Assembly: GCA_013791995.1 (NCBI GenBank)
Contig: VMSS01000075.1
Location: forward strand, 1 to 35,029
DNA length: 35,029 nucleotides
From: Desulfurivibrio sp.
GTDB taxonomy: Bacteria; Desulfobacterota; Desulfobulbia; Desulfobulbales; Desulfurivibrionaceae
Direction: 5' to 3'
Below are positions 27,438 through 35,029 of the stretch, piece after piece (position 1 is the first letter of the stretch; every line of letters starts with the position of its first letter). The position numbers were made by a program, and so were the translations under genes. The notes under the pieces were generated by a model. It did no database searches. It saw nothing but the letters and a program-made list of their open reading frames with translations, and had not been told where the DNA came from.

Positions 27438-29030
27438 ATGGCACATCCAGTCGCTATCTACGACACCACCCTGCGGGATGGAACCCAGGCCGAGAATTTC
27501 AACCTCTCGGTGGAGGACAAACTGCGTATCACCCTGAAGTTTGATGAATTCGGGATCGATTTTGTCGAAGGTGGTTGGCCAGGCTCCAACCCCAAGGATG
27601 TGGAATATTTCAAAGAGATCCAGAATTACGATCTCAAACACACCAAGGTTACGGCCTTCGGCTCCACTCGGCTCTTCAGTAATCCGGCGGAGCAGGATCA
27701 TAATCTTAATGCTTTGATCGCTGCCAAAACTCCCGGGATCACCATCTTCGGCAAAACCTGGGATATTCATGTGCACGACGCCCTGCGCATCGAACTGGAT
27801 GACAACCTGCTGATCATCGAGGAGTCGCTGCGGTATCTGCGGCCCCATGCGCAATATCTTACCTATGATGCCGAACATTTTTTCGACGGTTTCAAGGCCA
27901 ACCCTGAATACGCCCTGACCACCCTGGATCGGGCTATTGCCGGGGGGGCCGACTGTCTTGCGCTCTGCGAGACCAACGGCGGCACCTTGCCCACCGAGCT
28001 TTCAGAGATCATTCAAGCGGTAAAAGCGCATCTGGCTGCGAAAAAGGTCGCGATCGCATTCGGAATCCACGCCCACAACGATTCCGAGTGCGCGGTGGCC
28101 AACTCCCTGATCGCCGTCTCTTTAGGAGCCACCCAGGTCCAGGGCACGGCCAACGGTTTTGGCGAGCGCTGCGGCAACGCCAACCTCACCTCGATCATGC
28201 CGGCCCTGGCATTGAAGATGGGCTACGAGTTTACGGCTTCGGCAAACCTGCACCGACTCAGCGAAGTTTCCCGATTTGTCTCCGAACTGGCCAATCTCTC
28301 CCCCAACAAATACCAGGCTTATGTTGGGCAGTCGGCCTTTGCCCACAAGGGCGGCATTCATGTCAGCGCCGTGCAACGCAACCCCCTGACCTACGAGCAC
28401 ATGGTGCCGGAAAAGGTGGGCAATGTGCGACGGGTGCTGATCTCGGATCTTTCCGGCAAAAGTAACGTGCTGGTCAAGGCGAAGAAGTTCGGTCTCGATC
28501 TGGACAGCAAGGATCCGGTGGTCAGCGCCATAGTCAAGGAGTTGAAAGATCTCGAGAATCAGGGCTTCCAGTACGAAGGGGCTGAGGCATCTTTCGAGCT
28601 GCTCATGCGTCGCGCCATGGGAACCCCGAAGAAATATTTTGATCTGCACGGCTTTCGGGTGATCAGCCAGAAATCTCCGGACGGCGTGCTTCAAGAGGAA
28701 GCCACCATCCGTTTGGCCGTGGGCGGAGAAGAGGTGCACACCGCAGCCCATGGCAATGGCCCGGTCAACGCTCTGGACAAATCGCTTCGCAAAGCGCTCA
28801 CCCAGTTCTATCCGAATCTCAAGGAGATGGAATTACAGGATTACAAGGTGCGGGTGCTGGCCAGCGAACACGGCACCGAGGCCAGAGTCAGGGTGCTGAT
28901 CGAATCCCGCGATCAGGACTCCATATGGGGCACGGTGGGAGTTTCTCCGGATATTATCGAGGCAAGCTGGCAGGCCCTGGTGGACAGCATCAACTACAAA
29001 CTCATGAAGGATGAGCGAAACAAGCAGTGA
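27438..29030 (+). CDS. cimA: (R)-citramalate synthase
   Basis: [79 protein letters not shown]-terminal LeuA dimer/regulatory domain. Confidence 0.94.
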   Translation: MAHPVAIYDTTLRDGTQAENFNLSVEDKLRITLKFDEFGIDFVEGGWPGSNPKDVEYFKEIQNYDLKHTKVTAFGSTRLFSNPAEQDHNLNALIAAKTPGITIFGKTWDIHVHDALRIELDDNLLIIEESLRYLRPHAQYLTYDAEHFFDGFKANPEYALTTLDRAIAGGADCLALCETNGGTLPTELSEIIQAVKAHLAAKKVAIAFGIHAHNDSECAVANSLIAVSLGATQVQGTANGFGERCGNANLTSIMPALALKMGYEFTASANLHRLSEVSRFVSELANLSPNKYQAYVGQSAFAHKGGIHVSAVQRNPLTYEHMVPEKVGNVRRVLISDLSGKSNVLVKAKKFGLDLDSKDPVVSAIVKELKDLENQGFQYEGAEASFELLMRRAMGTPKKYFDLHGFRVISQKSPDGVLQEEATIRLAVGGEEVHTAAHGNGPVNALDKSLRKALTQFYPNLKEMELQDYKVRVLASEHGTEARVRVLIESRDQDSIWGTVGVSPDIIEASWQALVDSINYKLMKDERNKQ

Positions 29031-29511
29031 TACCGGGAAAAAGGACCTGCGCCCTTTGGTGCTCGTCCTTTTCGCCCTGTGCATCCTGATCGCTGCCGCA
29101 TTCCGTGCGGGTTGGTTTTCCCTTCTTTCCGAACAACAACCCGCCGCCCCGCTAAAACTTGCCTGGTGGGATGGCTCCGTTGCCACCGGGCTCTATCGGG
29201 TGCCGACTGATTCCGTGTACCCGACGCGTAAAGAACAGGCACAATCCGAACCAACTTCCGCCCAAGAAAGCCAATCTTCGGGAACCCCCCCAGCCAGACT
29301 GGCCCCCCTGTTTTTCAAACCCATCCCCATCAATCAAGCTGATGAAGCACTGCTGACCACCATTCCGGGTATCGGCCCGGCATTTGCCCGGCGGATCATT
29401 GCATTCAGGAATCAGCAGGGCAGGATTAACGCCATTGAGGAACTGGATGCGGTGGAGGGTATTGGCCCGGCCAAGCTGAAGATTCTCAAGGCCAATCTTA
29501 CCGTTGATTAA
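29011..29511 (+). CDS. ComEA-like helix-hairpin-helix protein with N-terminal TM
   Basis: N-terminal TM ([21 protein letters not shown]) and C-terminal [57 protein letters not shown]; 20 nt overlap with cimA. Confidence 0.85.
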   Translation: MSETSSDTGKKDLRPLVLVLFALCILIAAAFRAGWFSLLSEQQPAAPLKLAWWDGSVATGLYRVPTDSVYPTRKEQAQSEPTSAQESQSSGTPPARLAPLFFKPIPINQADEALLTTIPGIGPAFARRIIAFRNQQGRINAIEELDAVEGIGPAKLKILKANLTVD

Positions 29512-29532
29512 AACGTCCTCATAAAGCAGGTG

Positions 29533-29611
29533 CTTCGACAGGCTCAGCACGAACGGAAGTGTAGACACAACATACTGTCAGGAGGTACCGTTCGCCCTGA
29601 GCCTGTCGAAG
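29533..29611. repeat. Intergenic inverted repeat pair, same family as 4980-5041
   Basis: CTTCGACAGGCTCAGCACGAACGG (29533-29556) and CCGTTCGCCCTGAGCCTGTCGAAG (29588-29611). Confidence 0.88.
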
Positions 29612-29639
29612 GGGCTTTTTTGAGCACATCAAGAATCTA

Positions 29640-30884
29640 CTACGCCTCAAAAAGTCGCCCCTGAACCAAACATTTCCCCAACTCCCGGTACACCTCCCGA
29701 AGCCGCGCCCTCTCAGGATTCTCGCCAAGCGCCCGGATAATCCTCCGGGACAACGGCCCCTGCGCAAGAATGGCCTCCACGCTCTCCTGGATAGCATGTC
29801 CGGCTCCAGCCAGTTCTTGAGCGCAATCCGAGTCAAGTTCCCGCCATAACTCTTTCGAAGTCATGGTGGCGTTCCTACCCCTGCCAAACAGAGCCAGGTA
29901 ACGGTGATCGTCGATCACCGTCTCTTCACCGTCCTTGATCGTTTTAACAAAAATCTCAGCCAGAGGTCCGGTTGTCGCCGCCTTCTGTTCCTCCAGCCCG
30001 GACCAACGCTCTTCAGTCAACCCCTTGAGCACCGCGCTGATCAGCACGCTTAAAGAAACGTCGGCCAACGGGCATTCCTGAATATCCAGAACCCGGATCT
30101 CAATGGCGTTGCGATCGAAGCGGGCGATAGCCCCCCGGGAGTTGAGCCATTCCGCTTCCAGAATCCCGTTCGGATCGTGGGACGCGATGTCACGGCGCAG
30201 GGGGGTGTATATCGCCTGCTCATAGTCGGCCTCACTGAAAACCGGCTCCGGGATCACCTGACTAGTAATGAAGGGAATACGTTTTTGATTGTTTCGGTAA
30301 TACTCCAATCGGGAGTCCAGCCACCCGGTAAGCGTGCCATCCACTGCGGGCGAGCTTGCGGCAATGGCGGGGAGGATGGGAACCAGCACCCGGATCGCCG
30401 CGTGCAAACGGCCGAACTCTTCGTCCGTGGCAAAACCCAGATTGAGATGGGTGGACTGCACATTGGACCAGCCATGGCCCTGGCAGTTGAAGATTAGGTT
30501 GTAGGTGTTGTAAATATCTTTGTTGCCGTGGGGCCAGAGGTGGGTTTCGGTGTGCGGGTCCATCCAGGGGTGCATGGCGGTAGGCAGGAGAATCGCCCCC
30601 TGTTCGTTTGCAAGCCGGGAGATTTCCTTAACCTCTTTCTGGAACTTCTCCACGAGCATCGGCAATCCGGAAACCGGACCGCTGTTTTTGATCTCGATAA
30701 CATGCAGGGCCAGCTCATTGGACCAGGCCATGATGCCGCGCTCAACCTCGTTGGTGACAACACCCGCTTTCTGTTGCAGAATACGATCGGCAATGGGTGC
30801 CACATCCAGGGTGTCCTCGCGGACCAGCATGTACTCCAGTTCAATCCCGAACTTTTTAAACAATCCGGACTGACTCACGCCCAC
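29640..30884 (-). CDS. Glutamate-cysteine ligase family 2 (GCS2)-like carboxylate-amine ligase
   Basis: FGIELEYMLVRE; LLPTAMHPWMDPHTETHLWPHGNKDIYNTYN; HLNLGFATDEEFGRLHAAIRVLVPILPAIAASSPAVDG; RFDRNAIEIRVLDIQECP. Confidence 0.85.
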   Translation of the reverse strand: MGVSQSGLFKKFGIELEYMLVREDTLDVAPIADRILQQKAGVVTNEVERGIMAWSNELALHVIEIKNSGPVSGLPMLVEKFQKEVKEISRLANEQGAILLPTAMHPWMDPHTETHLWPHGNKDIYNTYNLIFNCQGHGWSNVQSTHLNLGFATDEEFGRLHAAIRVLVPILPAIAASSPAVDGTLTGWLDSRLEYYRNNQKRIPFITSQVIPEPVFSEADYEQAIYTPLRRDIASHDPNGILEAEWLNSRGAIARFDRNAIEIRVLDIQECPLADVSLSVLISAVLKGLTEERWSGLEEQKAATTGPLAEIFVKTIKDGEETVIDDHRYLALFGRGRNATMTSKELWRELDSDCAQELAGAGHAIQESVEAILAQGPLSRRIIRALGENPERARLREVYRELGKCLVQGRLFEA

Positions 30885-32356
30885 AACCCTCCGCCCTTGC
30901 GCTCGTCAACCCTGCGGACAAACACCCGCATCAGTCGCAGATAGAGATCGTCTTTCAAAACCTTATCTTCCACCCCAGCATCGATATTGGGGTTGTCGTT
31001 GATCTCGATGAGATAGAAGCGATTGCCGATCTGTTTGATATCCACCCCGTAGAGCCCGTTGCCGATGAGAGCCGAACCCTTGAGCGCCAGCTTGATCAAA
31101 GCGGGAGGGCAATGTTCCACCGGCAGGGTCTCAGCCTCGCCATCGGTGAGCTTGCGCCCGTCCTGATCGCGCTTGATGATCTGCCAATGCTTCCTGGCCA
31201 TGAAATATTTGCAGGCAAAAAGCGGTTGCCGGTCAAAAACGCCGACCCGCCAGTCAAAGGTGGTAGGCATGAACTCCTGGGCGATAATCAACTCGGACTT
31301 CTGGAGCAGGGCCGTAACCTCTCGGGCCAGCTCTGTTTCATTCTCAACCTTTACAACCCCTTGGGAAAAAGAGCTGTCCGGTCTTTTGAGCACGCAGGGA
31401 AAGCCCAAATCCGCGCTGAAATGCTGCCAGTTGCCCTGATGCAGAATGCGGGTCTTGGGAATGGGAATCCGGTGCCGGGTAAAAATCTCGGCCAGAAACA
31501 CCTTGTTGGTACAGCGGAGGATGGATTCCGGATCATCGATCACCACCAACCCTTCGGCCACGGCCCTGCGCGCAAAACGATAGGTGTGGTGGAGGACGCT
31601 GGTGGTTTCCCGGATAAAAAGGGCGTCGAACTCGGCAAGCCTGCCGTAATCATCCTTCTGGATGAACTCGACGCCAAAGCCAACCGCCTCGGCACCCTTG
31701 ACCATTCGTTGCAAGGCCTTGGCATTGGAGGGTGCTTCCGCCTCTGCCGGGTCATGGAGAATGGCCAGATCGTAACGAGCGGTTCGCCGCCGGTGAAAAA
31801 TGCGATGCCGCCCCTTAAAATATTCACGGGCCATCTCCACCGCGAAATCGCGATGGTCCTCAGGAATATCGCTGGCCGCAATGGGAGTGATCCCACTCAG
31901 CTGCCATTTTCGCTCTTTTTCATTATGACTGAAACTGGCCCGCAGAAAGGGGGCCTGAAATATCTTGAACAGCTGCTGGGCAAGATTTTCGTGCCGTTTG
32001 GCCACATTATGGCCAAAATAGATACTCACCACGAATTCCGGCGATTTTATCTGACCCAGGCTCTGCTGAATAATCTGGTCCAGGTCATCGGAGGCGATGC
32101 GGATAATGGCCTGGGTCTTGAAATCCTGGATAGTGGCAACATCCGGCAAGGGCTTGTGCCCCCTGGCCGCAGCCAACAACGAGACATAATAGCCCGTGCT
32201 CTGGTAGCGATAGGATTTGCACAGGTTGAACACCCTGGCCGAGGTCATCTCCGCATAGGCGGCATCGGTAAGATACGCGCGGGCCGGAACGATCTCCACG
32301 TCGCTGATGGCAAGGGGCCAGTCCTTGGGGTCGTTGACAACAATCAGCACCTTCAT
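30875..32356 (-). CDS. RimK-like ATP-grasp ligase with N-terminal extension (RLAN-type)
   Basis: ATP-grasp hallmarks FPCVLKRPDSSFSQGVVKV, YGVDIKQIGNRFYLIEINDNPNIDAG; N-terminal block MKVLIVVNDPKDWPLAISDVEIVPARAYLTD...ARVFNLCKSYRYQSTGYYVSLLAAARGHKPLPDVATIQDF. Confidence 0.87.
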   Translation of the reverse strand: MKVLIVVNDPKDWPLAISDVEIVPARAYLTDAAYAEMTSARVFNLCKSYRYQSTGYYVSLLAAARGHKPLPDVATIQDFKTQAIIRIASDDLDQIIQQSLGQIKSPEFVVSIYFGHNVAKRHENLAQQLFKIFQAPFLRASFSHNEKERKWQLSGITPIAASDIPEDHRDFAVEMAREYFKGRHRIFHRRRTARYDLAILHDPAEAEAPSNAKALQRMVKGAEAVGFGVEFIQKDDYGRLAEFDALFIRETTSVLHHTYRFARRAVAEGLVVIDDPESILRCTNKVFLAEIFTRHRIPIPKTRILHQGNWQHFSADLGFPCVLKRPDSSFSQGVVKVENETELAREVTALLQKSELIIAQEFMPTTFDWRVGVFDRQPLFACKYFMARKHWQIIKRDQDGRKLTDGEAETLPVEHCPPALIKLALKGSALIGNGLYGVDIKQIGNRFYLIEINDNPNIDAGVEDKVLKDDLYLRLMRVFVRRVDERKGGGLWA

Positions 32357-33096
32357 GCAATCACCGTAGACGCCGTATGGCCATTACCTTTTTTTCTGCC
32401 GGGTTCGATGATGAGAAGATTGGCGTCATAGGTGACAATGCCCAGCAGAATCGCGCAGATGACCCGATCTATGGAGACCTCGTATTTCTGGCCTTCGGCC
32501 ATGGGGTTATCCATGTGCGGATCGGCGATGACCACCAGTCTGTCCGGCCTGTTATAGCCACAGAGAAGAACAAAATGGCCGGAAGGGTTGCCGCGCACGT
32601 CGTCATCCTCGCAGCGGTCGCCGTATTCACGCATGCTTCGGTAGAGATAGGTGGAACTTAAGCCGGTGAGCACCGGAATGGCCCGTTTCAGGTATTTGCG
32701 GAGCAGGGAAGGGGTGAGATCGGCGAAGCGGAGTTCCCCGCCGAGGTTGAGGAAGTTGAGATAGCCCCGGGTGGCAAGGTGGAGCTTTGCATCATCTTTG
32801 ACCTCCATCTGGGCCAGAAGCCGCTCCTCGATATAATCAGGCCCGTGTCCAAACCAGGTGGGATCGAAAACCTGCAGGTTATAGGTGTAGATCCGCGCCC
32901 GGTAACCGCGCCGCAGGGCATGACAGGCGAGGAAGACATCCAGGGTGCCGCCGGTTTCCAGGCTTTTCACCTCATCGATTACTTGAGCAAGGGGAGTTTC
33001 GTCACCGTAGTATTGATACACGGCATGGAGACAGGTGGGGCCGCAGGTAGTGTCGTCGGGCTGCGGCAGGATAGTGACGTCAAGGAAGGCTTCCAT
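32353..33096 (-). CDS. Cytoplasmic C39-like cysteine peptidase family protein
   Basis: LPQPDDTTCGPTCLHAVYQYYGDE (Cys nucleophile), SGHFVLLCGYNRPDRLVVIADPHMDN (His and Asp); no signal peptide or TM. ATGA overlap with the ATP-grasp gene. Confidence 0.8.
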   Translation of the reverse strand: MEAFLDVTILPQPDDTTCGPTCLHAVYQYYGDETPLAQVIDEVKSLETGGTLDVFLACHALRRGYRARIYTYNLQVFDPTWFGHGPDYIEERLLAQMEVKDDAKLHLATRGYLNFLNLGGELRFADLTPSLLRKYLKRAIPVLTGLSSTYLYRSMREYGDRCEDDDVRGNPSGHFVLLCGYNRPDRLVVIADPHMDNPMAEGQKYEVSIDRVICAILLGIVTYDANLLIIEPGRKKGNGHTASTVIA

Positions 33097-33126
33097 GGTG
33101 GTATCCTCCTGGCAATCGTGCGAGGA

Positions 33127-33777
33127 TCAGCCAGCTACTTTCGCTACCAACGCCGCCATACCTGCCCGAATCCGTCCATATTCCTCAGGGGAGAGTCCGG
33201 CGCCGAGGGCCACCATCTCCGCCATTTTTGCGGTGAGAAAATCGCCGGGGCCATGGGCATCGGCATTTACGGCCATACCAGCGCCGGCAGCCAGGGCCAT
33301 CTTGGCGACATGGCCATTGGTGAGTGAATGTCCCTTTCTCCCGGAAAGCTCGATCAAGATACCCTTCTTCGCGGCAAGTTTCGCCTCTTCCAGGGTGATG
33401 AATCCGGGATGGGCCAACACATCCACGCCTGCCTCAAGGGTGGCCCGGTTGGTCCCAGGCCGCACCGGCTCCACCGGGGTTTCCCCGTGGCCGACCACGA
33501 TCTTGGCACCAAGCTGCCTGGCCCGACGGGTGAGTTCACCAATCTGCTCCAGCGGCACATGGGTCAGTTCGATGCCGGGCAGGAGCTGAGTCTTGGAATA
33601 CTTATTCAGATCAGCCGCCGCCTGGACAATGCGGGGAATGATAAAATCCAGATTGGAGGAATCGGCATGATCGGTGATGGCAATGGCGGAATAACCGAGG
33701 ATTTCCACCCTCCGCAGATGCTCGGCCGGAACGAGTTCGCCGTCGCTGAACAGAGAGTGGGTATGCAGATCGATCAT
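33127..33777 (-). CDS. PHP-domain phosphoesterase (histidinol-phosphatase-like)
   Basis: MIDLHTHSLFSDGELVPAE, AITDHADSSN, LLPGIELTHV, DVLAHPGFI, VNADAHGPGDF. Start placed at 33777 (GGAG upstream); ORF track start 33801 is possible. Confidence 0.85.
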   Translation of the reverse strand: MIDLHTHSLFSDGELVPAEHLRRVEILGYSAIAITDHADSSNLDFIIPRIVQAAADLNKYSKTQLLPGIELTHVPLEQIGELTRRARQLGAKIVVGHGETPVEPVRPGTNRATLEAGVDVLAHPGFITLEEAKLAAKKGILIELSGRKGHSLTNGHVAKMALAAGAGMAVNADAHGPGDFLTAKMAEMVALGAGLSPEEYGRIRAGMAALVAKVAG

Positions 33778-33902
33778 GGGGAGGTCTCCATTTTTTTTCA
33801 TAACGGCTTAACGCTGTGAAACGCACACCGCAGTGGATTTTCCACGCTTTGCTTTGCGTCAAAAACAAATAAAACAAACACCGTGTCGTCGGAGAAGCTG
33901 AT

Positions 33903-34094
33903 CTATTTTATATGAATACATTCTGCCGGGCATGACGCTGCGGCCTCATCAGCGCACTCGATACTTCCTCCGTCTGGATTTATTACAAAAGCTTTATTAT
34001 CGTCATCATTAAAGCCAAAAACGTCCGGGCATATTTCCACACAACTTTGACAACCTATGCATTCATCCGTATCGATGATAACTTGCTTGGACAT
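33903..34094 (-). CDS. Ferredoxin (Desulfovibrio ferredoxin-like, single cluster)
   Basis: MSKQVIIDTDECIGCQSCVEICPDVFGFNDDDNKAFVINPDGGSIECADEAAASCPAECIHIK; AAGGAA upstream of the ATG at 34094, so the ORF track start at 34313 is rejected. Confidence 0.93.
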   Translation of the reverse strand: MSKQVIIDTDECIGCQSCVEICPDVFGFNDDDNKAFVINPDGGSIECADEAAASCPAECIHIK

Positions 34095-34122
34095 AGTAAG
34101 TTCCTTGTCTGTTGATTTGTTA

Positions 34123-34749
34123 TTATTCGCGTTCCCTATGTCCGTTACTCCCCTCACCATGGTGACCCCCGCTACCTTTGATGGTAGCGTGCAAGCCCTC
34201 CACGTAATGCGTGAAAAGGACATAGGCTTCGACAAAATCGCGACCCGCAGCCACGGAATCATCGGCATGCTTTTGCGTTTCGCCAGCATGTTGAAAACGT
34301 ACACGAATGCCATTGGCCATAGCTTTCGTCAAGACATCGACCAGATTATCCACCGACCCAATTTCCAAAGCTTTATCCGCCAGGGCAACAGCCGGATCTA
34401 CAGCCTCACCTGGCTTCAAACCAGTATAGGGCGCTCCTTCACCGGCCCGATGAATACGAACCAGAGTTTCGAAAAAATACATATCAGCTAACTCTTTAGC
34501 CTCAGCACCTGCGGCACGAACAGCAAGAGTTTTTTGAAACGCGGCTCGAATCTCTTTTTCCTTTTCAGCCTGCACCCATTTAAGCAGTGGAGTTACATCA
34601 CCCTTTTCGAGGGCTATTCTTGCCGTTTGCACCACTGGGCCATCAAGCGTGTCACAATGTGCAAAGGCATTTTTGCTCACTGAAGCGAATACAAGTCCGA
34701 TTCCAAGGAATGCCACCAACGTACTAGTCAAAAAGTTTCTTGTAGCCAT
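34123..34749 (-). CDS. DUF6448-like secreted protein of unknown function
   Basis: N-terminal signal peptide (LTSTLVAFLGIGLVFASVSKNAFA|HCDTLDGPVVQTARIALEKGDVTPLLKWV); histidine-rich C-terminus. Family name recalled, not searched. Confidence 0.65.
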   Translation of the reverse strand: MATRNFLTSTLVAFLGIGLVFASVSKNAFAHCDTLDGPVVQTARIALEKGDVTPLLKWVQAEKEKEIRAAFQKTLAVRAAGAEAKELADMYFFETLVRIHRAGEGAPYTGLKPGEAVDPAVALADKALEIGSVDNLVDVLTKAMANGIRVRFQHAGETQKHADDSVAAGRDFVEAYVLFTHYVEGLHATIKGSGGHHGEGSNGHRERE

Positions 34750-34845
34750 TGTTCTCCTCCTTCGGTTGTTTCGTTACCAGCAATATCACCGCTATGTTTT
34801 GATTATAGGCTTGAACGGAATTATGTGAAATACAGATTTTGCGCC

Positions 34846-35029
34846 CTAGATCATTTTCCCACGCAAGGAATTCTGGCAAGCACTTTCGATCTCCACCATG
34901 AGCAACTGCCCCGGAACCAGCTTACTTTCGCAGGAAAAATTCACGATCTGATTCCCACCGGTCCTACCGCTCCATTGATTGGCTGGAGACTTGCTTGCCC
35001 CTTCCACCATGACTTCCAAAGTTTTCCCA
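34846..35029 (-). CDS. MiaB-type methylthiotransferase, C-terminal TRAM region (truncated by window edge)
   Basis: Minus-strand translation GKTLEVMVEGASKSPANQWSGRTGGNQIVNFSCESKLVPGQLLMVEIESACQNSLRGKMI*, matching the TRAM-domain pattern of MiaB/MtaB-type enzymes. Confidence 0.8.
   Translation of the reverse strand, partial: GKTLEVMVEGASKSPANQWSGRTGGNQIVNFSCESKLVPGQLLMVEIESACQNSLRGKMI

Noticed and set aside
31112-32431. 439 aa plus-strand ORF opposite the ATP-grasp gene
   Set aside because: Shadow ORF antisense to a clearly coding RimK-like gene; composition is not protein-like and no family motif is visible.

Overview
This 35 kb window is a gene-dense bacterial chromosomal segment. The gene content (TrpB2, rubrerythrin, CobA-HemD fusion, LpxB next to a Gfo/Idh oxidoreductase) suggests a Gram-negative anaerobe of Desulfobacterota type, but that placement is an inference. 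Most of the window is housekeeping: RlmD/RumA C-terminus, Tag, DacB, TrpB2, rubrerythrin, HemC and CobA-HemD, GmhA, NadC, a YhaO/YhaN (SbcDC-like) pair, an AsmA-like protein, LpxB, TrmL, an M23 peptidase, LysC, CimA, ComEA, and a MiaB-type C-terminus at the right edge. I found no tRNA, rRNA, CRISPR array or transposase. The best candidate for an under-described system is the tightly coupled minus-strand cluster at 29640-33801. It encodes a PHP phosphoesterase, a cytoplasmic C39-like cysteine peptidase, an ATP-grasp (RimK-like) ligase with a long N-terminal extension, and a GCS2-type glutamate-cysteine-ligase-like enzyme, and looks like a peptide or amide-bond synthesis and processing module. 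Other points of interest are a possible lysine-codon leader peptide followed by tandem terminator-like hairpins upstream of lysC, a large intergenic element with two interleaved inverted repeats between gmhA and nadC, a conserved protein of unknown function beside gmhA, and a decayed TauE/SafE-like permease remnant upstream of the SbcD-like gene. All homology calls come from reading the sequence by eye; no database search was run.
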